From: Apostichopus japonicus
Lineage: Eukaryota > Echinodermata > Holothuroidea > Aspidochirotida > Stichopodidae
DNA: 64,000 nt
Assembly (NCBI RefSeq): GCF_037975245.1
Contig: NC_092569.1
Span: 22,908,168-22,972,167, forward strand
Direction of reading: 5' to 3'
The notes under the pieces are model-generated. The model was given only the letters and a program-made list of their open reading frames with translations, had not been told where the DNA came from and did not search any database. Shown here piece after piece: positions 1 to 13,700 of the stretch. How positions within the stretch are numbered: the first letter of the stretch is position 1; each line of letters begins with the position of its first letter. A program made the translations under genes and the position numbers.

Positions 1-1344
1 GAATAGTAAAAGTAAAACAGTCAATGACAGCGATACCAAGATTTTATAAACTCCTGGAGAAGACACATCTATTAGCACTTACAATTTTTGGACAGTTTTG
101 GAGAGGTTGAAGCGGTTCAATAACAAATGCAAATATTCTTTCGAATAAAATCACAACAACACAATTTTACAAGCTGATAATATAAGCTACGGAAAAGTAT
201 TTCTGCCACAACATTTTGGAAACGATGAAAACAACTTTTCAAATTTACGAAAGTATATTCGAACTTACGAAATAGAAAATCCGAACTAAAAATAGACTTT
301 CGAGATAATTTGTTTCTTTTTCGTGGCAGCACTACGCTCCCGTATTAAGCACTATTAATATTTAAAAATAAAGAATATAAAGAACTACTGAAGGCACAAC
401 TTTGGCTATTTGATATGATTGATATGCATGAAATAGAACATCATTTAACCCTTAAAAGTGCGCGGTTTAAACAGGCTGCAGTGGTTTACAATAGAAACAC
501 GATGACTTAACACCGTACTACCTTAACAAGATTACGATAGCACAGAGCATTCTGTTGTATTGTAATATTCAATTTAAATAGTCATTTCATAAGTTGTTTG
601 AATTCAATGTTATCTTGTATTTTCTTTTAGTTTCATACACTGTCATTGATAAAGAAAGAAGAAAGGCGTCATAGGGTACAGGGTCCCATTAAGACAATGG
701 AATTTCCCAGGAATTTATTATTTTCTACTTGTGTATCACATCTTTGAAGAAATTTACAGCTACGTTACAAAAGAAGAGAGAATTTCGGTTGATTGGTTAA
801 ACACGATTTGCATACCTCGCTTACGCTATGAACTGACAGCTTTCCTTAACTGCTTGTCTACACATTTGCACCACATCCTTCATTTCCTCTAGTTCAAACC
901 TAAAGACCACCAATTTATCGCCTGTCTTTTTGCATCGTGGAAATTTTAAGCTGAATTGATTTTTGGCGGTCAAATATAAATCAGTTTCTTGTCGAAAATT
1001 AGACAACCATAGTCGAATTATTCTCACTTAAATTCGTCATTTCATTTACATATATCATCGTTGCGTTCGTTTCAAATTAAAATAATTGAAGCAATGACAG
1101 ACTATTTTCTCTTATAAGTCATATTTATTTCCGCTACGAGTTTCAAATTCACATAATATGGGAAGCCATCATTTCAATTTTTATTTTAAATCAACAATCC
1201 GTTCATGCTGTAATGGGTGATGACAGGGGCGTCAATTCCAATTGAAAATTGAGGGCGCGGTACATAAATGACTGAACACTGATAACACCGAAGGAGTTTG
1301 CGCGTAGCGAGCGCCTTGGTGCAAGACCTTTTTCGGATGGGTTA
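1..1344. other. Intergenic, no gene recognised
   Basis: AT-rich sequence on both strands. Only short chance open frames (up to about 70 codons) are present, with no recognisable domain, no splice-consistent exon series and no RNA gene that I can identify. Confidence 0.6.
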
Positions 1345-2070
1345 AAGGGTCCCGCCCGCGTATATTTTTTTCCCAAACTGAACTGACGCTAAAATTATTT
1401 CCTCGATTCTGATTGGCTCTCAGCGAGCACGTGATATACTTTAGTATTCAACATGGATCCCTCCATACACTGTCAGTATCAGTATCATCAACACGAACAA
1501 ATTCAAGATATTCACATTAGCAACTTTCCAAAACTTTTGGTAGGTATAAATGAACGAAAGTATATTGTGTTCTTGACACAATGAAGCAACTATTTCCATC
1601 TACTGCAGGCATTATAGGCAGTCCTCGATCGTTTGTTTACTCGCTTGACTTCGCTCTACACAACACATGTAATGTAGCCTATCGTACTGTGTATAGTATA
1701 AAACACAATAAAACACAGAGCATTAGTAATGTATACATGTAGCCGATGTGCATATGTACGAGTTGTTTGTGTACATTCGGAGTTGCGATACTTTAAGTTT
1801 TATCATCATAAATTCAAAATACTTTTAGTAAATGAATCATGATAGGCCTAGTCGAACATGCAGTTGCCATGAAGAGGGCGAGAGAGTGTGTGCCAGCCAG
1901 TGAGTGTACACAAGAAAGACATTTGACGATATGTCTGTGTCTTTAACCTATACGTACGGACACCTATACGGATACGTATTGGCTCGCTGACAGCCAATCA
2001 GAATCGATGAAATAATTTCAGTGTCAGGTCAGTTTGGGAAAAAATATTCGCGGTCCGCCCTAGGTCCCTT
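1345..2070. mobile_element. Non-autonomous inverted-repeat element, 0.73 kb
   Basis: The left arm (about 1345-1427) and the right arm (about 1983-2070) are imperfect inverted copies of roughly 85 bp. Both carry the stretches 'TTTTTTCCCAAACTGA' and 'TCGATTCTGATTGGCT' in opposite orientation. The interior has no coding capacity that I can see, so this is a MITE-like or solo foldback element. No target-site duplication was resolved and the exact ends are uncertain. Confidence 0.6.
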
Positions 2071-3847
2071 GACAGCATGTTTTAACAAAAGTCAAGTTAT
2101 TAGACATAAATTAAGAAAGACTTAACGATGTAACTTTATCATCGTTGATATCATGGCATATTAAACCACAACGTAAACATTTTCAAATTTTGCACAGAAT
2201 AAACCATCTTGTTATACAGATGTCTACAACATGCACATATATGGTATTATAGATACAATAAAAGTCACCTTTACGTATCTGGGCACATTCACTTTATTGG
2301 AAACATAAAACCTATAAAAAAAAATACTCAGGGCCGTAGCCAAGGCAGAATATCACGGTGAAATTGATAAAACATTAGATGTTGTCTAAATGTTACATAG
2401 TGCTGATTTTGATGTGCGTTTATACCAGGGCCCTGGTTAGGTTATTTTTAGTGGGTGGTCAGTTTCCCAAAAGGGACCATCATGACGCTTTCTAAGCGGA
2501 GCGTCAGCATCGATTGGGGGCGTAGTTCAACTAGAAAAGTTTTGCGCAAAATGCTTTTCCCCAGAAAGCCGGAAATGGTACATTCCAAGCCTTGTAAAGT
2601 TGCATATGAACATTCTAAATTGTGAGATCTCATGTTGTAGAAATGTACCCTCCACAAAAAAGAAAGAATGTTAATGAGAAGAATTCTATGCGGGAGAAAA
2701 TCTCTTCGTTAGGGAGAAATAGGTCTTTGCTTTACTTCATAAGCTCTAATTGTTAGGTTTCAGTTATCATTATTTGTTTTACATACCAGAGAGGGACCTA
2801 CTAGAGTTTGGTTGGAGGGGCAAGTGAGCTGGATTGAACTGACTGAGCCTCAAAATGTTTAGTTAAATCAACGGATATCAACTGATAAAGGGGCTAACAA
2901 TAAAACTGATCATCCTTTATGAAACTCATAGCCGTAATAAAAATATTTATAAGCCGCAGCTCCACATTAGACTGCTACAGTGTTCACGCATGCAGATTAA
3001 ATTTTAGGATCTCTCAAAAATTATGTTAATTTAACCAAACCCGTGAAAACCAAAGCAAACGCTAAGTAATTGCATCCGAGATCGTTCATATAAGTTTGGA
3101 GCGGCTAAAATATACCTTTTGTTCGTTTTGAACACCATTTCTACAATACATGCCTAGAATCTTCTGAAATCAGAAGATATGATATGATCATTTCGCTAAA
3201 ACTAACTGAAATAGCAAATATTGTCCAGGCGTTCACATAATCATTGGCTACTTATTCTAGGAAGTGGAACTCTTGGGTGGAGAGCTGCAACCCCCTGCAG
3301 GTTACGGCCCTTTACTTGGCGTAGGTAAACTTAACTACAAAATAAGCATTTTGAGATCATATGTACAAAACTAGTAAACTAAAACTTGAGGTATATTGAT
3401 TAAAATGGTTAATTATAACAACAACATGACTAACAGCTTAGGACCCAGGGTTAGCACCATATGTGAGGGCGTCAAAACTCCTATGAAATATAAAATTATT
3501 TCAAAGAACACTTAAAACTATCATGAGTGGCATTGCTATCCAATATATTATTTATTATATATTATTTGTGCGTGATAATGAAGCATTCTATACAAATGTG
3601 AAAAATAAAATACTGAGAAATGTGATTAGCGAATGCTGTGGGCTTTCATTTTCTGCTGGCTCATTATATAGCGCTCAGAGTTATATGGGCGCTGTTCCTC
3701 ATTTAATTTAGGCTACAAATGAAATCCGTTATTCTTACGTATACCCTGCCCCCTCCCATGATTGATGATCTGCAGCCAAGACAAAGGAAACAGAGTCAAC
3801 CCTCTATTGCACCCAAGTATTTAAGACATGGTAGATTATATCCAATA
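2071..3847. other. Intergenic, no gene recognised
   Basis: AT-rich sequence without a supportable gene. A short frame at 2448-2657 (-) and one at 3523-3711 (+) have no recognisable features and are treated as chance. Confidence 0.55.
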
Positions 3848-4345
3848 TAGTCAGGTGGCTTAACAACAATTTTTAGGCTTAACGTTACCGGCTGGACAAA
3901 AGTACCAAATTTGGCATGGTGTTTCTTTTCGACCTATCTATTGATTTAATCCGTGGAACCCACTTGATCGGCTCCGATTTTCCAAGATGGCGGCCAAAAT
4001 CCAAGATGGCCGCCAGAAAAAAAGGAAATGTCATATATCTGGCTGTAAAAATCGGAGACGAACAAATGAGGGGTCAATTCAGGTGTTTCCAGGGTCACTG
4101 AAACAGATGATGGCCATGGTATGTTGCTCGAGTAACCCACTTCCAAGATGGCGGCCAAAATCCAAGATGGCCGCCAGAAAAAAGAAAATGTAATATATCT
4201 GGCTGTAAAAACCGGAGATGAACAAATGAGGGGTCAATTGAGGTGTTTCCGGGGTCACTGAAACAGTTGATGGCCATGGCATGTTGCTTGGGTAACCCAC
4301 TTCCAAGATGGCGGCCAGAATCCAAGATGGCCACCTGGAAAAAAG
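3848..4345 (+). repeat. Left foldback arm with 160-bp tandem repeats
   Basis: A unique outer segment of about 135 bp is followed by about 2.3 copies of a 160-bp unit. The anchor 'GATGGCGGCC' recurs near 3986, 4147 and 4307. Each unit also has the sequence 'AAATGAGGGGTCAATT' and 'GGTCACTGAAACAG'. A short palindromic block, CAAGATGGCGGCC followed by CAAGATGGCCGCC, occurs in each unit. Confidence 0.8.
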
Positions 4346-4785
4346 AAAATTTCATATATATTCATTCCCCAGACCCCTGTGCCCTTTACTGATCGGGACC
4401 ATCAAACCGTCCGTCCTCAAACGTGTAAATGAAACCAGGCTAGCACCCTGACTATATGTTATGGCTGGTATTCTAATTGTGTCACTTTGGCTTAGGAAGC
4501 CACTTAGGACTTAAGACTTACTGGGGAACTTTGAGGTGTGACCGACCGTGGATGGACACTGTTGCAAAGCCCGTTATTATATGGTTACAAGTTACGAGTG
4601 TCATGTAAGACTGATTACATTGAGTCAATCTATATAATAGGGTAACTTGAGGGAAAACCGACCAGATGTGAATACCGACTCATTGGGAGATTTGTACGAT
4701 TGTGCAACCTTCATAAACACAATGTCAATTCTGCTAACAACACACGCTAAGTCTGGTCACTAGTCATCTGAAGTATTTGGGTCGT

Positions 4786-6355
4786 TCTTTTCGAACTTGT
4801 ACTCCAGGGCTGCTGTTAGCGAGGATCTCCAGTTAGACTTGTTGTCTGGTATAGACAAGGCCCCCCTCCCCCACCCCCCTGCCCCCACCCCTGCCCCCAC
4901 CCCCCCCTCAGCGTAAAAACGATAGCTTGGGTTCGAATCTCTCCCTTGGTGAGCTCTGGACAGCGGTAGCAGCGATGAAGAAGGGAAAGTCCCCCGGTAC
5001 CGATGGCCTACCTGCTGAGTTCTATAGGACCTTCTGCAGTGGGAGGTTCTCGGTGGGGACTTGAGAGACGTGTTCGCTACCTCTTTCCAGTTGAATTACA
5101 TGAGCCAAACACAGCGGGTTGGAAATATTGTTCTCCTCCCAAAGTCGGGAGACCCTTTGGACCCTAATAGGCGTCCAATAACGCTGTTAAATGTGGACTA
5201 CAAAATCCTGGCCAAAGCATTAGGAAATTGCTTAGCGGATGTGATGCCAGATAATGTAGGTCCTCTCCGCACTTGTGCTGTGCGAGGCAAGTGTATTCAG
5301 CATAACCTCTGGTTGATGAGAGACTTGATTGAGTTTGTTAAAGTTTGTGATTTGCCATGTGCACTGGTCTCCTTGGACCAGGAGAAGGCCTTTGACATGG
5401 TAGATCACGACTTTCTGTTCAGAACCTTAGAGTCCTTCGGATTGAACTCAGTGTTTATTCGTTGGGTCTTGTTACTAAATAAGGACGTCACGAGCATAGT
5501 CACTGTTAACGGATTAATTCTGGTCCCTTCCCGAATCGGGAGTCCATCAGGGTTGTCCCCTCTCCCCGTTGTTGTATGTTCTCTTCAGCAAAACGCTTAG
5601 TACCTCGCTGGACAGATGCTTAAGTTTTCGACCCTTCAATGTACCGGGTGGGGCTAGAGTTACAAGCGTGCAATATGCCGATGACGTCACTTGTATTTTG
5701 TCGGACCTCGCCTCCTTCAAGCCTTCATCGAAGGTTTTGGCCACCTTCCAAGAGGCTATACTGGTGCCAGTCTTAGCAAGTCCAAGACCAAAGGGCTGCG
5801 TTTAGGAGGTTGGCACGGCCAATCCCTCCCGTTCGATGCTACTTGGTCAGATGTAATGATCAGGGTAAATGGCATCTGGCTAGGTTATGGTGCCCCGAGG
5901 CCACCACTTGGGCCTAGAAGGCTGACCAGGTGGGGCACAGCTCGACACTTTTAGTCGGAGGTGGCTCTCCCTCCCTGGAAAGGTTACAGTTGTTAATCGT
6001 TTTATTGTTCCTCTCCTTTGGTATCCTGGTACGGTGATCGCTGCACCGGATCATGCCTTGGTGCGATTGGAGAGGATCATTTTTTATTACATTTGGGGAA
6101 AGCGCAAACCAAACCTTGTCAAAAGGATCGTTCTGATCGCCTGTGTGCCCGTCGGGTTGCCAAACCGCCATTTCTCCAGATGTGTGGCGGTCTGTGTGTT
6201 GTAAGTCACTAGATAGCCGTCTCTGGGACTTGGCATGGAGGATTGTACATGGGGTCCTCATCACTAACCATTTTCACCTAGTCAGGTGGCGATTAGGTGA
6301 TGGGATTTGTCAAAATGTGGGCTGTGCTAAATATTCGGGTCCGTTGACGTCAAGA
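4786..6355 (+). pseudogene. LINE (L1/Tx1-like) ORF2 reverse transcriptase remnant
   Basis: Several frames together give the conserved path of a non-LTR retrotransposon ORF2. There is a pre-RT stretch (FSNLYSRAAVSEDL, about 4788-4860), then KSPGTDGLPAEFYRTF (about 4987-5035), PKSGDPLDPNRRPITLLN (5140-5193), DQEKAFDMVDHDFL, the GSPSG block near 5538, the catalytic YADD at about 5672, and the C-terminal thumb and connection region with LSLPGKVTVVNR and IFYYIWGKRKPN (to about 6130). The tail ends near 6325. At least three frame changes (about 5045, 5570 and 5800) and a C-rich expansion at 4860-4912 break it. No endonuclease domain is seen upstream, so it is 5'-truncated and inactive. It lies between the two foldback arms. 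Confidence 0.88.
4860..4912 (+). repeat. C-rich low-complexity tract
   Basis: Runs of C interrupted by T, A and G (repeated CCCCCACC / TGCCCC blocks) lie inside the LINE coding remnant, just after the residues DKAPLP. It appears to be a slippage expansion in dead coding sequence. Confidence 0.8.
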
Positions 6356-6756
6356 AGGAAACAAAATGAATGACGCTATTGAGTTTACACAGTACTTGCT
6401 GATTTTTCGTTCCCCTATAGGTGAAAAGTTCAAGTTAATGTTTTCTTCAAAGTCAATGAATGCCTGCATCTATATATTCTTCAAAATTCTGTAACGTTTC
6501 ATTCAAATCAGATTCGCCATTCTTAAGTGGCAGAGTTTTGAAATTGTAAATTATGCATTATCCTTTGCTTCCCCCCTTGACGTCAAAAAAACATTACGTA
6601 ATAGTAAATCTGTCTAATTTTCACACTGCATTGACTAAAAGTCAGTCTGGTGGTTGGATTTTCAATACTAATCAGAAGGAATCGGAATCTTTAAAGTCAA
6701 GTCTATACTTCCACTGACATTTAACAGTGACAACAAGTGTATTTTCTGTTATATTG

Positions 6757-7215
6757 GCCGCTATCTTGGTAATAAGTGACCCAAGCAATGTGTCATGACC
6801 ATCATCTGTTTCAGTGACCCCTGAAACACCTGAATTGACTCCTCATTTGTTCATTTCTGATTTCAACAGCCAGATATATGACATTTCCTTTTTTTCTGGC
6901 GGCCATCTTGGATTCTGGCCGCCATCTTGGAAATGGGTTGCTCAAGCAACATGCCATGACCATCATCTGTTTCAGTGACCCCGGAAACACCTGAATTGAC
7001 CCCTCATTTGTTCATTTCTGATTTTTATAGCCAGATATATGACGATTCCTTTTTTTCTGGCGGCCATCTTGGATTTTGGCCGCCATCTTGAAAAATCGGA
7101 ACCGATTAAGTGGGTTCCACGGATAAAATCGATAGATAGGTCGAAAAGAAACTCCATGCCAAATTTGGTACTTTTGTCCGGCTGGTAACGTTAAATTTGC
7201 TAAGCCACCTGACTA
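6757..7215 (-). repeat. Right foldback arm, inverted copy of 3848-4345
   Basis: This is the reverse complement of the left arm. It has two full 160-bp units (GGCCGCCATCTTG near 6928 and 7089) and a degraded third near 6757-6775. The outer end matches the first 150 bp of the left arm apart from point changes and an indel of about 9 nt. Confidence 0.8.
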
Positions 7216-7718
7216 ATAGAAAGGACACCACAACCGAAGCAGATTAGAATTTGCTCTATTGACGTCAATTCAAGATCATTTCGATTCATAGAGAATACAT
7301 AGATTTGTCAATAACATGATTGGTTCCTAAATAGTTTAAAAAGATACCGTAGTATTCAGTACAAGGGAAATTCATTAGCGTTAATGTGATTTTTTTATAA
7401 TTTTATCTTCATTTTGTTTGTATCACGTCCAAATCCGTGTCCACGCTTTGGGACTTCCTTGTTCTGTTATCTACAGACGCTGTTAAGTGCAGTTTTAATG
7501 GAAGTCTCCCATATGATGTAGGTATTTATCACGTGATGAAATTAACCAATCAATTTAGTGAATAATTAGTAGTACCGAAGATGGAAACAATGTTTTACTG
7601 TACATTGTAAGTTCCCCGAGGCAGTATCTGTAGCAACCCATTAGTAGGTAAAAGTCATTCTCAACTTGTAATTCAGACAACAGCAGGTCTCTGTAGAAGA
7701 CGATACACCATCATCAAG
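7216..7718 (+). promoter_or_regulatory. 5' flank and presumed promoter of gene A
   Basis: This stretch lies between the foldback element and the gene A start codon and has no gene. The transcription start is not identifiable; no convincing TATA box at a fixed distance was found. It is listed because it must hold the 5' UTR and proximal promoter if gene A is expressed. Confidence 0.35.
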
Positions 7719-7799
7719 ATGTACTGTTATCAATTTTATTCGTTACTTCGAGTTTCATTTTTCCTTTGGACAGCCGGCTTCCTCGATTCAAGTAGAACG
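7719..7799 (+). CDS. Gene A exon 1, signal peptide
   Basis: ATG followed by 27 codons with a hydrophobic core, ending at donor GTAAGT in phase 0. The start is supported by its likeness to gene B exon 1, which shares FYSL and FFLWT at the same positions. Confidence 0.82.
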
Positions 7800-10700
7800 G
7801 TAAGTGTATACAATTTGATATATTCCTTGACGTTTCAATCATGTTTCATTGAAAATGTTAGATACTAATTTTCATCAATACAGCACATTTTATTTTATTC
7901 TACTGACAGACTGTTAATACTTTTTAGTTGCTAAATTTAGAGAACGTTTAAATAATAAATATTGAAGTATAGTATTCTCAAAAGGGTTTAACAATAATTC
8001 ACACTGAATTAAAATATATGTAACTTTTTTTTAAATTAATGCTTGGTAAGAGAAGAAATTATCATAGGGTGTGAAAATATCTGACATCTTCATAACCATA
8101 AAAACTCATTAATCAGTATTCCCTTAGTACAAAGCATATCAATACACATTGACAGCTAATGAAATTAAATAAATTTAATTAAGTTTATTTAAATATTGCT
8201 AACAACAACTGGCGTGTCCTGTAACAGTTGGAATGTATATGAAATATCTAACAATTAAGTGCAGCGTTCAACTTGAATGAGCACAGAAAATCATTGTATT
8301 TGTAAAGATTTGGAACTTTTAAATCCAGAGGTTGTATTCCTTTACCAAATTTAGTTTCCATATTTAAATGCACAACTAATCTGAATAGAATTTATTTCCA
8401 TTGTCTAAGTTAACAAAAAGCTATTTGGGTTTTTGATAGAATCACAAAATAGAGATAAAACAAAATAAAAAAAAACAAACAAACTTGATGTGAGCGTTTT
8501 CATAACTTTCACTTATTCTTAACTTTAAATGATTGAATGAAATTAAAAAGTCACAATTGAGTTGTTTCCTTCCAGTTTTAACGATTGCTAAGATTAGTAC
8601 CGGGCTATTGAAGTTTCAATATGTTTTATTTTATATATTTTTGTAAAAAAAAAAAGCTAAGGTAGGGTTTAGGTACACATGAGCAAATGTGGAGAGTTTT
8701 TTCTTTATTATAGCTATCATATATTAAGAAACAGAACCGAACTATGTCCAGGATCCCTGTTTCATTATTTAATTAATCAAAAACAATATCTTAATAGTTT
8801 AATACACTTGTAACTCTTCTCAAAGAAAGATATCAGCGCATCAAATGAGATTTGTCCGAAAAGCTCAAATTAAAAGCAAATGATCTAGTTGAACGAAGAA
8901 CCTTAAAACTTTCAAATCAGATATCAGATATATTCACATCGGATAGGATCTTATATCTTATCGAATAACCTTAAAACTTTGAAATCAGGGCCCATTCTAT
9001 GTTTGATGCAAGATATATGATAAATTTACATCAGATATTACTTTTATTGCCTAAGAACATATGTTTCTAACATTGAGCATATCAATGTATACTATTAAAA
9101 TTGGGGCAGCAAATAAAGATTCTTATAAACTGTTGTCATATGCAATCATATGTGATTCAAAACCCAACAATTATATTGAACTTTTCATTTTTTTTCTCAA
9201 AATAAGAACCTAAAAGATCGAGAAAAGTGACCATTGGTAGTGACACAAGATAATATTATATGCACTAAGGTGTTATTTGGAGCTGTTTTTGTCATATTGA
9301 ATGAACAGTTAGATTTCATTATAGCAGATTGTATATAATAAGTTAACACTAGGATATGATCGTACTTCAAGAAGTATTCGTCGTTGGAGAACAAAGTGAT
9401 CCTTTGTAAAACAAGTGCACTTTATTAAGCTCATTAATTTTTGTAATCAGAATAACGTTCAGTAGACGACACTGTACTTACTAAGGATATATTAATGTTT
9501 TAAACAAAAGTTTTGAAAGAACCATGTTTCTTTTCCAGAGTTAATTGCTCGGTAGAAAACAAAATATGTTTAATGTTACTCCACACGCTGTAGTTTCACT
9601 AGGGTAAAATCAATTGCAAATATTCATAAAGTCTTCAAAGTATTATTGAGTAAAGTTGAATCGATCTTTTCAGAAATAGTTATTTGTTAAACTTTTTATT
9701 GTTCTGCCCAGATATATGTCAATCTATCCACTTTTACCGGTTACACGCATCCAAAACATATATTTGTTGTCACTTTTATGTTAGTCAGTAGAGAGCTGTG
9801 ACATCTGCTTCATAAACAACGTCATCAATTTAAAAGAATTATTCTTCCCCTTACATTAAAGATGTCGTCATTTCGCACAGAATCGGTCCACTTAACAATT
9901 TTTAGTGTCAAACCTTGAATTTATGGAAAAAAAATACCTGCAAATTTTATATCCAAATGAACCATTTACTTCTCAAGGATTGTTTCATTTAGTGGCCGTA
10001 AAATGTCCAGGTAAAATATTTTATAAATCATCTGTGCATCATAGCTATATTATAGTACATCCTAGTGATTAACGAAAATCACATTAAAATTGAGTAACCA
10101 GAACGTTAACATAAAATTAGGACAACGTATGGAAAATACATCACCAAAAATTGCTATACATATTTTGCTTGATTTTCAAAAGAAAAAATCTTCACTTTTG
10201 AAGTGAAACGTTTCGTAGATTGTGTTTACATACCAAATATTTTCCTAATAACATCATTGTATCTATATTTAATAATTATTACTGGGGTCAGTCTGCGATT
10301 CTCCTTTTAATAACACAATAAGTTTTTCTTCTAGCGTCGAGTAAGTTGCTGAATAAATTTACAGTTTATAGTAAATTTTAATATAATGAGTCTAAATGTG
10401 CAACTTCACCTAGACAAGTGTGAAATGATAACTTTTTCTTATAACTTAACGTTTGTATTTAGTGCTGATCATTCTAACTGACTTTTTAAACACTAATTAA
10501 AAGATAGGCTGTCCTTCAGAAGATATTACATAAATTCATTAAAATGTGTTACCAGACAACAAAGTAATAAATACAGATTCTGAAGAGTTTTCAATTATAG
10601 TGTGAACGACTAACGTGTTTAAAGATATAGTGTACAGTCGTAGTTCGAACCGAAATCCACCCATTTTCCAAAACGATATTTAACGGTAAACAATATACAA

Positions 10701-13700
10701 TATTTATATCAGTTACATTCTGGTGAGTTAAAGCAAACTATCTCAGTTAATGTTAAATTATTAGAATAATCACTTTTTCACTAAATTTGTTGATGGTGCT
10801 AACTGGCTCCAAAAGATATATGATTAATTTTAGGATTAAGTAGAAGCTAAAAGTAGAATTGACATATGGAACTGTAAATTGCCAAGATCCTTCGTTTCAT
10901 ATGTCCAGATCATAATTTAGGCAAAATATCTCGCTACTGAATATGTTGTTCGGTATATGGTTCAAACGAAATGTTTAATCACGTTTAGAACTTATATTGT
11001 TCTTTCTCGATGAGCTATAAATATCTTGGCAGATATTTTGTATCCGGCAATGTCAATGCCTGTCTCTCCGAATTGATGTTGTCAAATTCTAAATTTCTAA
11101 ATATAAACTGAAAGATACGGTAAGTCACCGATTAGAAAGGATTTAATTATAATATTCAGCTGCTTACACAATATACCTAGTGTAATTACCAGCAAATCGT
11201 TGTACATTATTATTATTTTGTTTTTGAGGAAGCGGGGAGGTAGATTAAGCCATAGATATCATTTTGATATCCATTTATCTAAATCAAACCAAAAAGTGTA
11301 CCAATTTTATTGACCGTCTAGTTTACTGAATGATTTATATATAAAACAAGTACACACGTACAGCCAAGAACTTTAACTATTATAGGGTCTTTTGGATATT
11401 GATAATATTTGTTTCACCAACACGGCCGAACTAATATTTTGACAGGCTGCTTCATGAAACCGAGTGTGTTATAGCAAACAGTTCGCATGAAACTACAATG
11501 AAAAATTGCAGTGTCAGCTTCTTCAACTTTGCTAAACAGGAAGGGTCACGTTTTGGCATGTGTGCTTATTTAGATCCGTTAAATTATTATTACAGTGTTA
11601 AGGATATTTGTTTTTACTGGGAAGTTGAATCGTCGGATGCAAAGTGGATACACGGTTTGACATATGTTTGGTGTAGTCTTGTTAATCAAATTTAGACAAT
11701 GATACCGAAAATAACACACAACACACCATTGTAATATATATATATATATAGAAATGAGCATATAACAGTATTCGCCTCATATATATAGTTGGCTTAATTT
11801 GAGTAAATATTGAGTATTGAAGGAAGTTGTAATCTGAGCTATATTTAATTTAAAATTATAAATTAACAATCATTTCACTTCATTCTATCCCTATTCAAAG
11901 TAAACTCAATTTGACAAACCGGGGCGATAACATGCCATTTGTCCGAGTTCCTATCTGTTTTATGTTGAAGAATCATTCATTTCAATTTGATAAAACTGAT
12001 CTATTTTCATTATTACAAGGGTTTCTTTGCTCTTAAAGTTACATGGCGTCCAATTCCTGTGGGGTGATGCCGTTAGAAATTTCGCTTGTTTGGATTATAG
12101 TATTGTCTTTTTGTTCGGTAGACTGCGGAAGCTGGGACAAGTGATGCCGCTAACAGTGAAGATGGGCCAAGTGAGTGATTTATGCCTAAACTCCTTACCA
12201 CTGAAGCTTATTATAATAACATGTACATTTTGTTTCATTCATTAATTTCCCATGCTTATTGTAGAATTAGTGAGGAAACCATGAGTAATATTTCCACAAC
12301 AAGCAAAACTTGTGTATAACCTTTTCGAATGAAACAAAGGATTACACTGACACCAATTTTTTGGCATAATGTTAAAGCATTAAATCATAGCTAGGAAAAC
12401 GAGATGTTTGTATTAGGAGTTATTTCTTACTAAGATTCTTTAACCATATGTGATTGGTACATGTTTTTGAGGAATGCCAAATAGTGACAAAATAGAGCCT
12501 TTGAACGTCAGAGTTTTACAAACTTTTTTTTTCTCTCACTCCATTGTTTATTAAAAAAAAAAACCTTCATAAACTACTTATTTGGAATTATTTCAGCCAT
12601 ACAGGGCTCATGTTTCTCATGCCAGTAGTGTAAGTAGTAACGTTTTTTTTTTATCAAAGTCATCATATTTGTGTTTTAATTGCTTCTTGGAAGTAAGTCA
12701 ACTAATATTGAAGACATTGATTTCATTAGCTCGATATGTAGTATTATTATTATTTTTTATTGCATCATGTGCATCGTGCATCATTACTGTAACATTTATT
12801 TATTCCCTCATCAACAAGGCTCTTCAACATTTTTCTTCTATCAACAATCGAGTTACCCGAGAGATTGCAAGGAAGTCCAGGAGCAATGTTCATCTCATAA
12901 CTCTACCGGTGTCTTCATGATCAAACCAGATGGCTATTTAGAACCTTTTGAGGTTTACTGTGGTGGAACAGATACATCTGGTGGATGGACGGTAGGTGTA
13001 TCTTTGATTAGCACTGCTTCCATTCCATGTAACACTCAATATGTCTGGAGAAACAGTGACCCCATACTTTATAAATATGTATCTATTGGTGCGGGTGTGT
13101 ATAGTCAATTAATGACTCAGCTACTCTGTAACCATAAGCAGAGATTATAACCTTACAGAATAAACCTATTTTGTTTTGTTTCATACTACTTCTTTAGCCT
13201 ATTTCTATGTAAAGCTATTTAATTTTGTTTCATAATTATCTTTTTGCATATTCATTGGTCCTTCATTTTTTTTAGGAACAAAAATAGTCAAGAAATGTTC
13301 AATGTTACAGATTCCCGTTTGGTCAAACTTATCTACAGTTACTGGTAAACCTTTATAATATCAAAAGCTTACTTTCAATGCGATTGTAAACAGTATCCAA
13401 TCAATCCGTCTAATTATTCATCAGGTTATTCAACGACGTATTGACGGGTCCATCGACTTTGGTCGTGACTGGGATAGCTACAAGACTGGCTTAGGTTTTT
13501 TGTCTTGGGAATTTTGGCTCGGTAACGAGAAGCTATCTATCTTGACCAATCAGAAGAAGTATCAACTGGTAATTGACATGACAACATCAAATGGTTCCCT
13601 AATTCGTGTTTCATACGATCATTTTCGAATCAGTGACGCTTTCAGCTACTTCAAGTTAGTAAACCTCGGACAGTATTCTGGAGAGACCGGTGAGTTACTG

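Larger units (their letters stand above)
3848..7215. mobile_element. Foldback-like element with long inverted arms around a LINE remnant
   Basis: The element starts TAGTCAGGTGGCTTA and ends with its reverse complement. It is flanked by ATA on both sides (3845-3847 and 7216-7218), a possible 3-bp target duplication. The arms are about 0.45-0.5 kb, roughly 90% alike over the outer 150 bp by eye, and end inside in copies of a 160-bp tandem repeat centred on 'CAAGATGGCGGCC'. Inverted arms built from direct repeats are the hallmark of Foldback/Galileo-type DNA elements. The 2.4-kb centre holds a broken non-LTR reverse transcriptase rather than a transposase. It may be a LINE nested in a foldback element, or a sequence captured between two foldback arms. 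Confidence 0.7.

Noticed and set aside
3916-4355. Several overlapping frames in the foldback arm
   Set aside because: They repeat with the 160-bp unit and reappear in the other arm; no protein family features.
12582-12920. 112-codon frame overlapping gene A exon 3
   Set aside because: Different frame from the FReD exon; shadow.
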